A DNA stretch of 64,000 nucleotides. It comes from Myxococcus stipitatus DSM 14675. Its GTDB lineage: Bacteria > Myxococcota > Myxococcia > Myxococcales > Myxococcaceae. Positions 27,260 to 36,411 of this stretch are shown piece after piece. Below the pieces are notes generated by a model, which was given only the letters and a program-made list of their open reading frames with translations, was not told the DNA's origin and made no database searches. Each line of letters begins with the position of its first letter. Positions within the stretch are counted from its first letter, which is position 1. The stretch is from positions 7,319,501 to 7,383,500 of the forward strand of contig NC_020126.1 of NCBI RefSeq assembly GCF_000331735.1, read 5' to 3'. The position numbers and the translations under genes were made by a program.

Positions 27260-28399
27260 TCACCTCACTGGCACATCCGAGTCTCCTGAGCGCCTCGCCA
27301 CCTTCTCCTGCCGGACCAGCCAGGCGGAGATGGCGCGCTCACACGCGTCCCTCCGGTCGAGGAACGCGAAGTGCCCACTGTCCACCTCGACGTAGGAGGC
27401 GGCGTGTCCCACGCTCGCGGCATAGGCGCGCATGTCGTGCGTGGGCATCATGGTGTCGTATCGGCCCTGTACCACCAGCGTCGGGACGCGAGGGATGGGC
27501 GCCTTGGAGCTCGCGCCCGAGATGAGCACCAACCCGCTCAGCGTGACACGTGGATGAGCAACGTCGCTCACGAGAAGGCTCGCGCCCACTCCCCCATTCG
27601 AGAGCCCCGCCAGATAGATACGGCGGATGCCCTGGCTCGCGACCCAATCAAGTGTCGCATCCAACGTTCGTGCGCCGTCTCTTCCCCACCACGCCCCCGA
27701 AGGCCCCACCGAGGGACAGACCGTCAGCGCGTCGATGGCCCACGCCGCCTGAGCCATCTGCCAGCAATACACGGCGAAGTTGCCCGCATAGCCATGAAGG
27801 AAGACGACCGCGACCTCGGGAGCAGCCTTTCCCCGGGCGGGAATGACCACGGCATCGAAGCCCGCCGGAGACTGCATCCCCAGATAGGTGGAGACCGCGG
27901 GAGTGCTCACCCCATTCGAGACCTCCAGCCGCTCGAAGGCGGTCTCCAAGGCCGCGAGGAACTCCTTCGAATCGGAGCGCGGAAGGAACCGGGTGAGGAC
28001 CAACACATGGGCCGCGAACAAGGTCCCATCCCTCTCCGCCACCAGACGGTTCACCCAGTGAGAGCGCCCCTCGGGAATCCTCACGAGTCGCAGGTGCTCT
28101 GAATCCGAGGCGGCGAGCCGCGTCCCGGCCACCAGCAACAACAGCCCCAGGCCCACACGGGTCAGCCCTCGTCGGCGACGCCAGGGCAAGGTGAGCAGCC
28201 CCACGGTGACCAACCCGAGGCCGACGACATACCCCCATCCCGACAGGGACGCGTGGATGCGCAGCGCGGCGATACCCAGCAGCAGCGCGACCGGGAGGAG
28301 CCACAACCCCACCCCAAGAGGCAGCCAGCGTCGCACGCCCCTTCCCATCCGATGGGAATGAAAGAAAGGTCGCGCACTTTCCGCGGAGGGCAGAGGCAT
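27260..28399 (-). CDS. Membrane-anchored alpha/beta hydrolase
   Basis: About 379 residues from ATG 28399 (MGRG at 28348 is a possible shorter start). Three or so membrane helices occupy the first 110 residues (LWLLPVALLLGIAALRI, VVGLGLVTVGLLTLP, VGLGLLLLVAGTRL). The C-terminal hydrolase domain has the oxyanion segment VVFLHGYAGN, nucleophile elbow YLAGLSNGGVGAS, Asp in VQGRYDTMMP and His in VDSGHFAFLD, so the Ser-Asp-His triad is complete. Substrate unknown; likely an esterase or peptidase acting at the membrane surface. It stands alone between oppositely oriented or separate genes. Confidence 0.85.
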   Translation of the reverse strand: MPLPSAESARPFFHSHRMGRGVRRWLPLGVGLWLLPVALLLGIAALRIHASLSGWGYVVGLGLVTVGLLTLPWRRRRGLTRVGLGLLLLVAGTRLAASDSEHLRLVRIPEGRSHWVNRLVAERDGTLFAAHVLVLTRFLPRSDSKEFLAALETAFERLEVSNGVSTPAVSTYLGMQSPAGFDAVVIPARGKAAPEVAVVFLHGYAGNFAVYCWQMAQAAWAIDALTVCPSVGPSGAWWGRDGARTLDATLDWVASQGIRRIYLAGLSNGGVGASLLVSDVAHPRVTLSGLVLISGASSKAPIPRVPTLVVQGRYDTMMPTHDMRAYAASVGHAASYVEVDSGHFAFLDRRDACERAISAWLVRQEKVARRSGDSDVPVR

Positions 28400-28866
28400 G
28401 CTCACCAATATGGAATCAACGTCCAGGCACATCGGCCCCATGAACCTGAACGGTCTCAAACTCCCCGTGAACGGCACACCACACCTGCTGGCCGGCCTGC
28501 ACGTCTGACGGCCACACGCTCCCAGGCCTCACTCGAAGGCCAGCACTTCTACAACCCGCGCTGGACTCGGACAGGAAGCTCCTGCAGGGGAAGAACAACG
28601 GACACGTCCTCTGCACGGGCCGATTCCTCGTGGGCGACCCACACAGCACAGGGCGAGAGCAAGTGGACTCCGGCAACAGCCGCCAGGCATGGACACACGC
28701 CACCGCTGTGCGTCCTGACACCCGGGTGTTTCAGTGGACCAGTCGCCGCCGAGATATCGGCCCTCGCCTCATCACGAACCATTGGAGTCGCGCGGGTCGC
28801 TAGGGTTTCCTGCGCTTGCACCCGCATGCTCGAACCCAGTCGTGGAACCCATTAGGGTGCGGCGCC
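28400..28866 (+). other. 467-base stretch without a convincing gene
   Basis: No recognisable gene. A + frame from about 28,560 to 28,803 stays open without a good start and reads GKNNGHVLCTGRFLVGD, and a minus frame ending at 28,416 reads VWCAVHGEFETVQVHG; either could be a decayed coding remnant. Regulatory signals for the flanking divergent genes must also lie here, but I see no clear boxes. Confidence 0.35.
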
Positions 28867-29328
28867 ATGCGATGCGACCACTGCTCCCGGTCCGAGGCGA
28901 CCGTCTTCGTCGAGCTTCACCACAACATCGGCATGTTGTTCGCGCGTCGCTCCTACACAACGGCCGCGGAGCTGTGCCGGAAATGTCTGGGCAAGTCGTT
29001 CTGGCACCACACCCTGCGCAACCTCACCCTCGGCTGGTGGGGAACGATCTCCTTCTTCGTGACCTGGTACTACCTGCTGTCCAACATCGTGACCTACGTG
29101 CAGGCACGCGCGGAGATGGGACGCTCGCGCCAGCGTGCGGCCCCCGCCGTCAAAGAAGCCCGAGGCGCGGACGCACTGCGCATCCTCCAGCCCTTCGAGC
29201 ACAACATCCGCATGCAGCTGCGCATGGGAGACGACCCCTCCGATATCGCTCGCGACATGGCGCGACTCCATGGCGTGGAGTCCTCCGCCGCCCAGGCCTT
29301 TGTCGAGCAGCTCCGCACCTCCGCCTGA
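28867..29328 (+). CDS. Small membrane protein with N-terminal CxxC zinc motifs
   Basis: A 153-residue protein from ATG 28867. The N-terminus MRCDHCSRSEATVFVELHH has a CxxC knuckle and CRKCLGKSFW near residue 40 supplies a second, so a zinc ribbon is likely. A membrane helix follows (GTISFFVTWYYLLSNIV), then a basic helix and a C-terminal helical part (DIARDMARLHGVESSAAQAF). I know no family function. It is convergent with the large M4 peptidase gene. Confidence 0.75.
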   Translation: MRCDHCSRSEATVFVELHHNIGMLFARRSYTTAAELCRKCLGKSFWHHTLRNLTLGWWGTISFFVTWYYLLSNIVTYVQARAEMGRSRQRAAPAVKEARGADALRILQPFEHNIRMQLRMGDDPSDIARDMARLHGVESSAAQAFVEQLRTSA

Positions 29329-29393
29329 GGCGGGAGCTGCTCTTTTCCGGAGAGAGGCTGCCCGAGCTGCGCAGCCCCCCGGGTCTCACGACC

Positions 29394-32300
29394 TCAGAAG
29401 CAATCCAACGGAGCCGCCGCCGCGGTGTCCACGTAGCAGTTGAGGCTCCGCGAGGTCTCATTCCCCCAGGTGTCGCGCGCCGTGACGGAGAACGGGAGGA
29501 AGGTCTGGATCAACCCCGTGCCCGGGAGCGTCCACAGGTACTCGTAGGGAGCCGCGGTCCTCGTATCGCTGAAGCCCGGAAGCAGGCCGCCGACAATCAG
29601 CACGGACTGCACGCCCCTCGGGTCGCTCACCGTGCCCGCCGATACCAGGTACGTGCGGCCTGAGCCCGTGACGCGCAAGCCGACGCTCGGGCCCGTGTTG
29701 TCCGCGGTCACTGTCCGCGTCTCCGGGCTGCTGGAGAAGCCCGTGGTGTCCGTGCACTGGAACAGCACCGTGTAGCTGCCATCCGTGCGCGAAGTCGTGT
29801 CGATGACGAACTCGTACGGCGCGGTGGTGTCGGACTGGAGGATGACGCCGTTCTCCCGCAGCTCCACGTGCTGGACGCCCTCGGGGTCCGAGCAGTTGAC
29901 CGTGAACTTCGGCTTCTTGGGCATGCTGTCGTTGCGCGTGATGGAGGCAATCACCGGCTGCGAGTTCGACTTGGTGAACGGGCTCGAGAACGTCGCGGCG
30001 TTGCCACACCGGTCCACGACCTGCGCCTGGAACAGGTGCGTTCCCGAAGCCATCTCACCGCCGAACGTCAGCACGTAGCCCGGCGTCGTCGGCTGCGCGA
30101 CCAAGGTGCCATCCACGAAGAGCGAGTACGGATACTGGATGCCGCACGTGTCGCTGACATTCACATTGAGCGTCATCGTGCTCTGCCACTGCGTCGCCGT
30201 GAACGCCACCGTGGGCGGAGTCCGGTCCAGAGGCGCGGCCTGGCTCACGACCCGCTGGTTTCCGAGCGCGTCGGTGACCTCGACCGACAGGTTGCGCGCC
30301 AGTCCATCCGTGGGCGAGTAACCAGCGGAATACGACGTCGCGGAGTTCGTCCTCGTGGCGAACACCATCCCGTCCACCTTGAAGTCCACCAGGGTAATCG
30401 CGGACGCGTCACTCACGGTGACGCCCACGGTGAACGGGGGCCCGCTGCTGCTCACCGACATCGACACCGTCGGCGGCGTGTTGTCGGCCCTCAGCGTGTG
30501 GGTGAGCATCGTCACGTTTCCGGCCATGTCGATGACCTTGATGGTCATCGGGTACACGCCATCGGCCCAGGTGGTGGTGTCGAACTGATGCTCGAAGGGC
30601 CCCGCCAGGAGCGACACCATCCACTGCCCGCTCCGGTAGAAGTCGACCGACTCAATCCCCGAGGCATCGTTCGCGGTAACCAAGAACCACGGCTGCTTCA
30701 GCGAGCCCGTGACGGTGAGCGACGCGGTGGGCGGCGTGCGGTCCAGCGTCACCGTCACGCTTCGGGTCACCTGATTGTTCCAGAGGTCCCACGCCTCGAG
30801 GGTGATCGTGTGCGGCCCCGTGGCAAGCGCACCCGCGGGGATGAGCTGGGTGAACTGGAAGCTCGAGAGATTGACCGTCTGCACGCCGCCGTCGACCACG
30901 AGGCGCGGAGGCTGGCGGGCCTGGCCCTGGGTCTCCGCGTCGGTGATGGTCCCGGAGCATTCGATGTCCGCGCCACGCTGCCGGCAGGTCAGCGTCGCCT
31001 GCGGAGGGTTGCTGTCCGGCGCCAGGCCGACGTTGATCGCCGCGAAGGCGCTGGCGACCGCGCGCATCTTCGTCGAGGTCGAAGGGCCATCAATCACCGC
31101 GGCCGCCTGGAGCGCGGACTCTCGCGCCTGGGCGTAGTCCGCGCCCACCGGGAGCGTCTCCACGGTGCGAGTCCAGATGACCGCCGCGGTGGACGGCCCA
31201 ATCCCCGTGAAGCCTCCCGGGACCCTCGGGCAGTGCCACGGCCCCGGAGTCTCGCCCTGCGCCAGCGGCTGACAGCCATAGGCCAACAGCAGGAACATCC
31301 GGTCGATGGGCCCACAGCCATCATGGCCGTCCATGTCGACGACGGTCTCGTCCCACTCCTGCTGGAAGGGCGTGAGGAGGCTGCGGCCCGCCGTCCCGGT
31401 GTCCTCGCCGATCGTCAGGTTCGCGGGGCGCAGGAGGACCTGGTCAATCTCGTTCAGGGGGCGCCGCTTGAGGGTGTCGCGCCCCAGCTCGGTGAAGAAG
31501 CCCATGATGTCGCCCGCGCCCTCATTGAGGGAGGCAATCTCCCCCGTCGCCCCGGAGCCCAGGCTGGGATCTCCCCACACCTCGCGCATGAAGAAGTCGT
31601 GGGTGATTTCATGGGCGATGATATCGGTGGCCGAGAGGGGAATGAGCGTCGTCATCCCCGGCAGCGCCGGATAGAACTCATAGCCAATCAGGACCCTCGG
31701 GTCGTTGTTGCTCGGGATGTAGCCCGCGTTGTCCCAGGGATAGTGGAGCTTGAACTCCATCGTGGGGATGGCCCGCGTCCCCGTCCGGCCCAGGAAGTAC
31801 TCGAACATGGTCGACGTCATGTTCGAGGCGAAGAAGGCATCGGCCGCGGCCGTCTCTCCGTTCGCACTGCGCACATCGGAGCCGAGGGTGAACAGCGCGC
31901 CGTCCCCAAAAATCGCATCGGGGCTCGAGTAGTCGAGATACGTCACCGACCCGTCCGAGTTCTGGCGCGTGGCGAGGAACTTGTTCCCCCGCTTGTCCTC
32001 GAGCTTGTAGAGCGCCTTCACCGTATTGACGAGGACCGAGAAGGTGTTGGTGCCGGAGTAGCGCCCCTTCAGGGACGCGTTGGCGTAGGTGGCGTGAACC
32101 TCTGTCGGCACCACCCGCCGGACCTCGCCCGAACGTGCGTCCACCTCGCCCAACCACTCACGCGGGAAGGACCAGCGCGAGCCCGGGCCGCCCGTGGCGA
32201 GCTTCAGCCGGTAGATGGGCGTCAGCCCGGTGATGACCCGCTCATATTGCGTGGCGTCGTGGGAGCCCGTGGCCGGCACGCCGGGCTTGAGCCGCCGCTC

Positions 32301-32696
32301 TTCCCGTGGGAGCAGCACCAACTCGCCGCCGCTCATCACCACCGCGGAGGAATCAGCCAGCGCCAAGAGAGCCGCCGCCTCGGCCTCGCTTGGAGTGATG
32401 CGCGCCTGGGTCTCGACCTTCGCGGTGGACTCGATGCGAACCGGGGTGACTCGCGTCTTCCCATTCGTCGTCTTCGCGCCGACGCCCCAGACGGGCACTT
32501 CGTTGACCCGGAGCAGGTGATGCGTGTCGACGCCCTCCTTCCGAGGCACCACGGACATCTTGTGTGAATCGAAGCCTCGCGCCGCCCACTCACGCTCGAC
32601 ATCCGCGTGCACTGGAGTCGTCACCGATTCGCTCGTCGGCTCACCACACGCGACAAGCAACACTGCTCCCGCCAGCACTCCCAAGAACCGCTGCAT
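29394..32696 (-). CDS. M4-like (gluzincin) metallopeptidase lipoprotein with Ig-like repeats
   Basis: A 1,100-residue secreted protein from ATG 32696, preceded by GAGGGGG. Lipobox LLVAC near residue 17. An FTP/PepSY-like propeptide region covers about 40-220. The thermolysin-like catalytic domain has the zinc site HEITH at about residue 362 and the downstream NEGAGDIMG supplying the third ligand Glu near 391, a spacing proper for gluzincins. The C-terminal half is six or so Ig-like repeats with the pattern DxTPPT...V....S..SG (for example DRTPPTASLTVTGS, ADNTPPTVSMSVSS), probably for substrate or surface binding. Likely a predation or nutrition protease. Confidence 0.88.
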   Translation of the reverse strand: MQRFLGVLAGAVLLVACGEPTSESVTTPVHADVEREWAARGFDSHKMSVVPRKEGVDTHHLLRVNEVPVWGVGAKTTNGKTRVTPVRIESTAKVETQARITPSEAEAAALLALADSSAVVMSGGELVLLPREERRLKPGVPATGSHDATQYERVITGLTPIYRLKLATGGPGSRWSFPREWLGEVDARSGEVRRVVPTEVHATYANASLKGRYSGTNTFSVLVNTVKALYKLEDKRGNKFLATRQNSDGSVTYLDYSSPDAIFGDGALFTLGSDVRSANGETAAADAFFASNMTSTMFEYFLGRTGTRAIPTMEFKLHYPWDNAGYIPSNNDPRVLIGYEFYPALPGMTTLIPLSATDIIAHEITHDFFMREVWGDPSLGSGATGEIASLNEGAGDIMGFFTELGRDTLKRRPLNEIDQVLLRPANLTIGEDTGTAGRSLLTPFQQEWDETVVDMDGHDGCGPIDRMFLLLAYGCQPLAQGETPGPWHCPRVPGGFTGIGPSTAAVIWTRTVETLPVGADYAQARESALQAAAVIDGPSTSTKMRAVASAFAAINVGLAPDSNPPQATLTCRQRGADIECSGTITDAETQGQARQPPRLVVDGGVQTVNLSSFQFTQLIPAGALATGPHTITLEAWDLWNNQVTRSVTVTLDRTPPTASLTVTGSLKQPWFLVTANDASGIESVDFYRSGQWMVSLLAGPFEHQFDTTTWADGVYPMTIKVIDMAGNVTMLTHTLRADNTPPTVSMSVSSSGPPFTVGVTVSDASAITLVDFKVDGMVFATRTNSATSYSAGYSPTDGLARNLSVEVTDALGNQRVVSQAAPLDRTPPTVAFTATQWQSTMTLNVNVSDTCGIQYPYSLFVDGTLVAQPTTPGYVLTFGGEMASGTHLFQAQVVDRCGNAATFSSPFTKSNSQPVIASITRNDSMPKKPKFTVNCSDPEGVQHVELRENGVILQSDTTAPYEFVIDTTSRTDGSYTVLFQCTDTTGFSSSPETRTVTADNTGPSVGLRVTGSGRTYLVSAGTVSDPRGVQSVLIVGGLLPGFSDTRTAAPYEYLWTLPGTGLIQTFLPFSVTARDTWGNETSRSLNCYVDTAAAAPLDCF

Positions 32697-32785
32697 GGAC
32701 TGCCCCCTCTTTCTGTTGTTGTCTACATGACAACAGTGACGGAGTGCATTCTGAACAGGTGTTCCTTCCATGCGGGTCCTGAAAC

Positions 32786-32820
32786 AGACAGGGCGCCCGA
32801 TACACGCGGGCGCCCTGTCT
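32786..32820 (-). terminator. 14-pair perfect hairpin terminator
   Basis: AGACAGGGCGCCCG and its exact complement CGGGCGCCCTGTCT flank a 7-base loop. On the minus strand it follows the stop at 32844 by 23 bases and is followed by GTTTCAGG. It ends transcription of the broken discoidin/Ig gene before the M4 peptidase gene. Confidence 0.78.
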
Positions 32821-32843
32821 CACGGCATGCAGCTCAGCTCACC

Positions 32844-35192
32844 TCAGTGGACACGCCCCCGCGGCAGGTTGGAGGCCGGCGGGAAGCCGGGCGCCGAGGG
32901 CCGGACCGAGCTCCCCGAGAGCAGCGACGTTCCCAGGGACGTCTTCGCCTGCAGCAGCGGGTTCCCTGTCGGCACGCCGCACACGAGCGCCGTCAGGTCC
33001 ATCTGGCGCCGGAACAGGTCCGCGAAGCTTCGCGTCACGGAGGGGTCGAACCGGTCCGGCATGTTCCCGGTCCCCATGAGGAAGGGCGACAGGGCCGCCG
33101 GCTGTCCCTCCGCGCGGGGGGTGACGTGCAAGAAGAAGGTGTTCGTCTCCCCCGAGTGACAGCCATTGCAGGTGTTCACCGAGAACTTGTGACGTGCCTC
33201 GGTGGAGACCGCGGGCACGGCCCAGCCGAAGTTGAACGGCGTCAGCGCGGAGCCCGCGAGCAAGGTCTGGTTCTCGAAGAGTTCCGGGACGGTGTGCGTC
33301 TCCGAAAGGACCGAGGCCATGTTCTGGTTGATGTAGTCCGTCAGGATGCGGGAGCTGTTCAGGAACAGGTTCGGTGTCAGCGCGACGTGCGCGGGCGCCA
33401 GCCCTTCGGGGCCCAGGTGGAACTCACGCAACTCCCAGAGGGGGTCCAGCGCGTTCTCGTTGGTGCGGACCTGATGGATGGCGCTTCCCAGGTACGCCCC
33501 CCTCGCGACGAAGGACTTCGTGAAGCGGTCCGTGAGGGCCTCGAGCGTCTCGTTGTAGCCCGGGTTCCCGACGCCGATGCGTCCCAGCTCATGCCAGTCT
33601 CGAGCCCAGCGCTGGAACTCCGCCGATGAGCCACCGGGCAGGATGTATTCCAGGATGACGGTGAACGGCAGGGGATTGCCGCCAGGGTCCGTCACACCGA
33701 ACACGAAGCGTCCCTCGCCCGCGAACTCACCCTCCTTGCGCAAGTCCATCCGGTTGACGATGGCCAGCAGCCGGAATGGGGCGACATTGAAGTCCAGAGG
33801 GAGGCCAGGGGTCGCCCAGGGCTGAAGCACCATCCCGCCCATGGTGGGCCGCGCCGGGACATCCGTCATTCCGATGAACTGGTCCGACATCCAGGTGGAC
33901 AACCAGTCGCGCACCAGGTCCGACGGGTCCTGACCGCCGTTCATCTCGCGCATGAGGTGACCGAATGTCCACACCCCGTCCCCCGTGGTCCGGAGGGGGT
34001 CCTCCACCACGGACAAGTCCGTGATCATCAGCTCGGACGGAACGTCCACGGCGCAGGTCGACGGCGCACACGCCGCGGCCGACTCACAGCCATTCGCCGC
34101 GTTGCCATCACAGTCGAACGTGCCCACCACGCAGCCCAGGCCGCAGGTGCCCGCGCCACACACGGCCTGCGCGGAGGGAGCGCCCGCGCACACCGTGCCG
34201 CAGGTCCCGCAGTTCGCCTCGTCCGAGAGCAGGTCCTTCTCACACCCGTTGGAGGGATTCCCATCGCAGTCGGCGAAGCCCATGTCACAGCCCACCGGCA
34301 CCGGGACACAGGCGGAGCGATTGCCCACCCCGTCACGCGCATCCGCGAACAGCGGCCCGGTCCGCTGACTCGGAGTCAGCGCCACCGACACCGTGCCATC
34401 CGCGCCCACCACGAAGGGGCCCGCAGGTTGGGCCAGGGTCGCGCAGGTCGCATTGAGGAAGAGCGTGACGCGTGAGTCCACCTCTCCCGTCGCGCGAACG
34501 ATTCCCACCGTGCCGTTCCCATCGACAGGGATGAAGCCCGGCATGAACTGTGGCGCGGGGGGAGCGATGCCGTCATGTCGGTAGCTGATGGGCGCCGCGC
34601 ACGCCGACACGTTCCCCGCCGCGTCCGAGGCACGCGCGGAGAAGCCCGTCACCGTGTTCGCGGTGACCGCCACGGAAGCCGAGAACGCGCCCGTGGAGAC
34701 ATCCGCCCCGACGCTCATCACGGCCGGCGCCACGCAGCCCGAGCCCTTGAAGACTTGAACCGTGCTCCCCTTCTCCGCCGTGCCGCGCACCTGGGGCGTG
34801 AGGGAACTCCCCGGGGACGCCGGCAGGAAACCCGTCAGCGCGGGCGCCCCCGGAGCCACGCTGTCATGCACGTAGTTGATGACGGGCGTACACGCCGACA
34901 CGTTCCCCACCAGGTCCAAGGCCCGCGCGGAGAAGCCCGTGGTCGCATTCGCCGTGGCCGACACCGAGGCCGAGAACGCACCCGTGGCGGCATCCGCGAC
35001 CGCGCTCACCACAACCGGCGCCACACAGCCCGCGCCCTTGAAGACTTGAACCGTGCTCCCCTTCTCCGCTGTGCCGCGCACCTGGGGCGAGAGCGCGCTG
35101 CCCGGGGACACCGGCTGGAAGCCCGTCAGCACGGGCACCGCCGGGGCCAGGCTGTCATGCACGTAGCTCGAGGGCTGCGAGCAGCCGGACAC
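32844..35192 (-). CDS. 3' part of broken lipoprotein gene: Ig-like repeats, Cys-rich region and CxxCH domain
   Basis: The frame opens at 35192 (GTG), inside an Ig-like repeat, so it is not a natural N-terminus. It holds two more complete 97-residue repeats (GTAEKGSTVQVFKG, GNVSACTPVINYVHD), then two Cys-rich EGF/Notch-like segments (CDMGFADCDGNPSNGCEKD and FDCDGNAANGCESAAAC), and a 450-residue C-terminal domain with FSVNTCNGCHSGETNTFF, a single c-type heme-attachment motif near its end. The enzymatic role is unknown; the CxxCH suggests an oxidoreductase-like or electron-transfer protein outside the cell. Together with 35126-36055 it forms one gene split by a frameshift. Confidence 0.65.
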   Translation of the reverse strand: MSGCSQPSSYVHDSLAPAVPVLTGFQPVSPGSALSPQVRGTAEKGSTVQVFKGAGCVAPVVVSAVADAATGAFSASVSATANATTGFSARALDLVGNVSACTPVINYVHDSVAPGAPALTGFLPASPGSSLTPQVRGTAEKGSTVQVFKGSGCVAPAVMSVGADVSTGAFSASVAVTANTVTGFSARASDAAGNVSACAAPISYRHDGIAPPAPQFMPGFIPVDGNGTVGIVRATGEVDSRVTLFLNATCATLAQPAGPFVVGADGTVSVALTPSQRTGPLFADARDGVGNRSACVPVPVGCDMGFADCDGNPSNGCEKDLLSDEANCGTCGTVCAGAPSAQAVCGAGTCGLGCVVGTFDCDGNAANGCESAAACAPSTCAVDVPSELMITDLSVVEDPLRTTGDGVWTFGHLMREMNGGQDPSDLVRDWLSTWMSDQFIGMTDVPARPTMGGMVLQPWATPGLPLDFNVAPFRLLAIVNRMDLRKEGEFAGEGRFVFGVTDPGGNPLPFTVILEYILPGGSSAEFQRWARDWHELGRIGVGNPGYNETLEALTDRFTKSFVARGAYLGSAIHQVRTNENALDPLWELREFHLGPEGLAPAHVALTPNLFLNSSRILTDYINQNMASVLSETHTVPELFENQTLLAGSALTPFNFGWAVPAVSTEARHKFSVNTCNGCHSGETNTFFLHVTPRAEGQPAALSPFLMGTGNMPDRFDPSVTRSFADLFRRQMDLTALVCGVPTGNPLLQAKTSLGTSLLSGSSVRPSAPGFPPASNLPRGRVH
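34610..35190 (-). repeat. Two near-identical 291-base coding repeats
   Basis: The segment around AAGACTTGAACCGTGCTCCC occurs at 34750 and again at 35041, exactly 291 bases (97 codons) apart, with long near-identical flanks. This is tandem duplication of one Ig-like domain, and recombination between copies could change the domain number. Confidence 0.7.
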
Positions 35193-36055
35193 GTTTCCGG
35201 ACGTAGCGCCGTGAGGACCGTCGTCGCGTTGGGCGTCACCGGAACGGACGCCATGAAGGTCCGCTCCGTTCCCGCGGTGACGGAGACGACGGGTGTCCCC
35301 GAGCAGGTGGCGTTGGCGTACACGCGCACCGTCGAGTTCGTCTCGGCCCTCCCAATCAGGTCAGGGGTCGATGTCGCGGACGGAGAGACCGGACTGAAGT
35401 GCGAGAGGACCGGCACCGTGGGGGGCGTCGTGTCCGGCAGACAGCCGAGCAGCTCGAGCCGCCCCATCGAGACGACCTCGATGCCCGTGCGTGAGTCATT
35501 GTCATCCGTCACCTGGAGGCGGAACTTCGAGTAGGTCGCGGAGGCCGCCAGCGAGTACACCCGGCGCTCCGACCCGCCCCAGTTCACCTCGTTGGTTCGG
35601 GTATCCACCACCACCCACTGCGAGCCATTCCAACCCTGGAGCGTCCAGTCCTTGGGCGCACGAGACGTGAGCGAGCCGTTCGAGAAGTGGATGGCGTAGC
35701 GGACAATCTGCCGCGGGCCGTCCGTCCACTCGTAGCCAAGCCACGCCGGGGTCTGCTTCAGCCCGGAGATCCACATGGAGCCGGTGCCGACGACCCCGTC
35801 GAAGGCCAGCCAGGCCTCATACCCGGCACCGAAGGCCCCCGAGCGCGTCACGATGCCGCCGGGCAACGTGGCGCTCGTCATCACGGGAACCTGACTGGTG
35901 CCGCACGTCACTCCTTGCGTCTGCGTCGCCAGGTCCGCCCGAGGCGCCCCCAGCGAAGCGTCCACCTCGTCCTGGCCGGGAAGACACCCCGGCGCCCACA
36001 TCGAAACCAGAGCGCCCGCCACGAGCGAGCGCCCCCTCGTCATCCTGAATCCCAT
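35126..36055 (-). CDS. 5' part of broken lipoprotein gene: discoidin (F5/8C) and Ig-like domain
   Basis: From ATG 36055, preceded by GAGGGGG, a signal peptide ends in APGC (probable lipoprotein). Residues 60-205 are a discoidin/F5-8 type C carbohydrate-binding fold (AFDGVVGTGSMWISG, APKDWTLQGWNGSQWVVVD, YSKFRLQVTDD, IGVVSMGRLELLGC in form of EVVSMGRLELLGC). A first Ig-like repeat follows (DTTPPTVPVLSHFSPVSPSA...SVPVTPNATTVLTA). After that the frame reads an alien Arg/Pro tail and stops at 35126, while the expected GNVSGCSQPSS continues in the next frame. A net one-base deletion near 35,200 explains this. Confidence 0.65.
   Translation of the reverse strand: MGFRMTRGRSLVAGALVSMWAPGCLPGQDEVDASLGAPRADLATQTQGVTCGTSQVPVMTSATLPGGIVTRSGAFGAGYEAWLAFDGVVGTGSMWISGLKQTPAWLGYEWTDGPRQIVRYAIHFSNGSLTSRAPKDWTLQGWNGSQWVVVDTRTNEVNWGGSERRVYSLAASATYSKFRLQVTDDNDSRTGIEVVSMGRLELLGCLPDTTPPTVPVLSHFSPVSPSATSTPDLIGRAETNSTVRVYANATCSGTPVVSVTAGTERTFMASVPVTPNATTVLTALRPETCPAARSPRATCMTAWPRRCPC
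35192..35215 (-). other. Frameshift site joining the two gene halves
   Basis: Comparison with the paralogous repeats downstream predicts ...TVLTA-(R.TD.)-SGNVSGC. The N-terminal half carries TVLTA and the C-terminal half SGNVSGC, in frames that differ by one base, within about 20 bases. The gap also lacks some expected codons. Either a real mutation or a sequencing error. Confidence 0.65.
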
Positions 36056-36411
36056 GCGACAACCCCCTCTGCCTGATGCGGAGCCCCCGAGCCGTGCGTC
36101 GTGGCTCCACCGCCGGGTCTCTACGCCCACCCCACCGGCGTCGGACGCGCAAAGGGTTCAAGCTCCTCCACCGAGGGACGAAACCACCCGGGCGAGGGAC
36201 GAAGTCTCGCGGCCCCGGAGACCTCCCAGCCGACGTGTCGCTCGACACGTGTCGACATGTCGAGCGGAGGTGTCTCGCCCGGCCACTCGGGGGTTTCACC
36301 CGTGAGACGCAGCTGGCGGCCTCCCGGCACGGTCATTGCTCAAGGCCAGACACGCACGCCCCGGGGCAGCTCCTCGGCGGCGACGCCACCTCGAAGCCCT
36401 TGGAGACGACC
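36056..36411 (+). promoter_or_regulatory. Divergent intergenic region with a nested dyad
   Basis: A 356-base region between divergent genes. At 36239-36266 CGCTCGACA and TGTCGAGCG form a perfect 9-pair inverted repeat around a 10-base spacer that is itself built of GACACGTGTC/TGTCGACA-type palindromes, with an outer ACCTCC/GGAGGT pair at 36221-36226 and 36266-36271. It could be a cruciform, an RNA hairpin or an operator. No gene is evident in the region. Confidence 0.5.

Noticed and set aside
29868..32567. An 899-residue open frame on the plus strand
   Set aside because: Antisense to the M4-like peptidase, whose HEITH and Ig motifs are intact; the frame is Arg-rich without structure.
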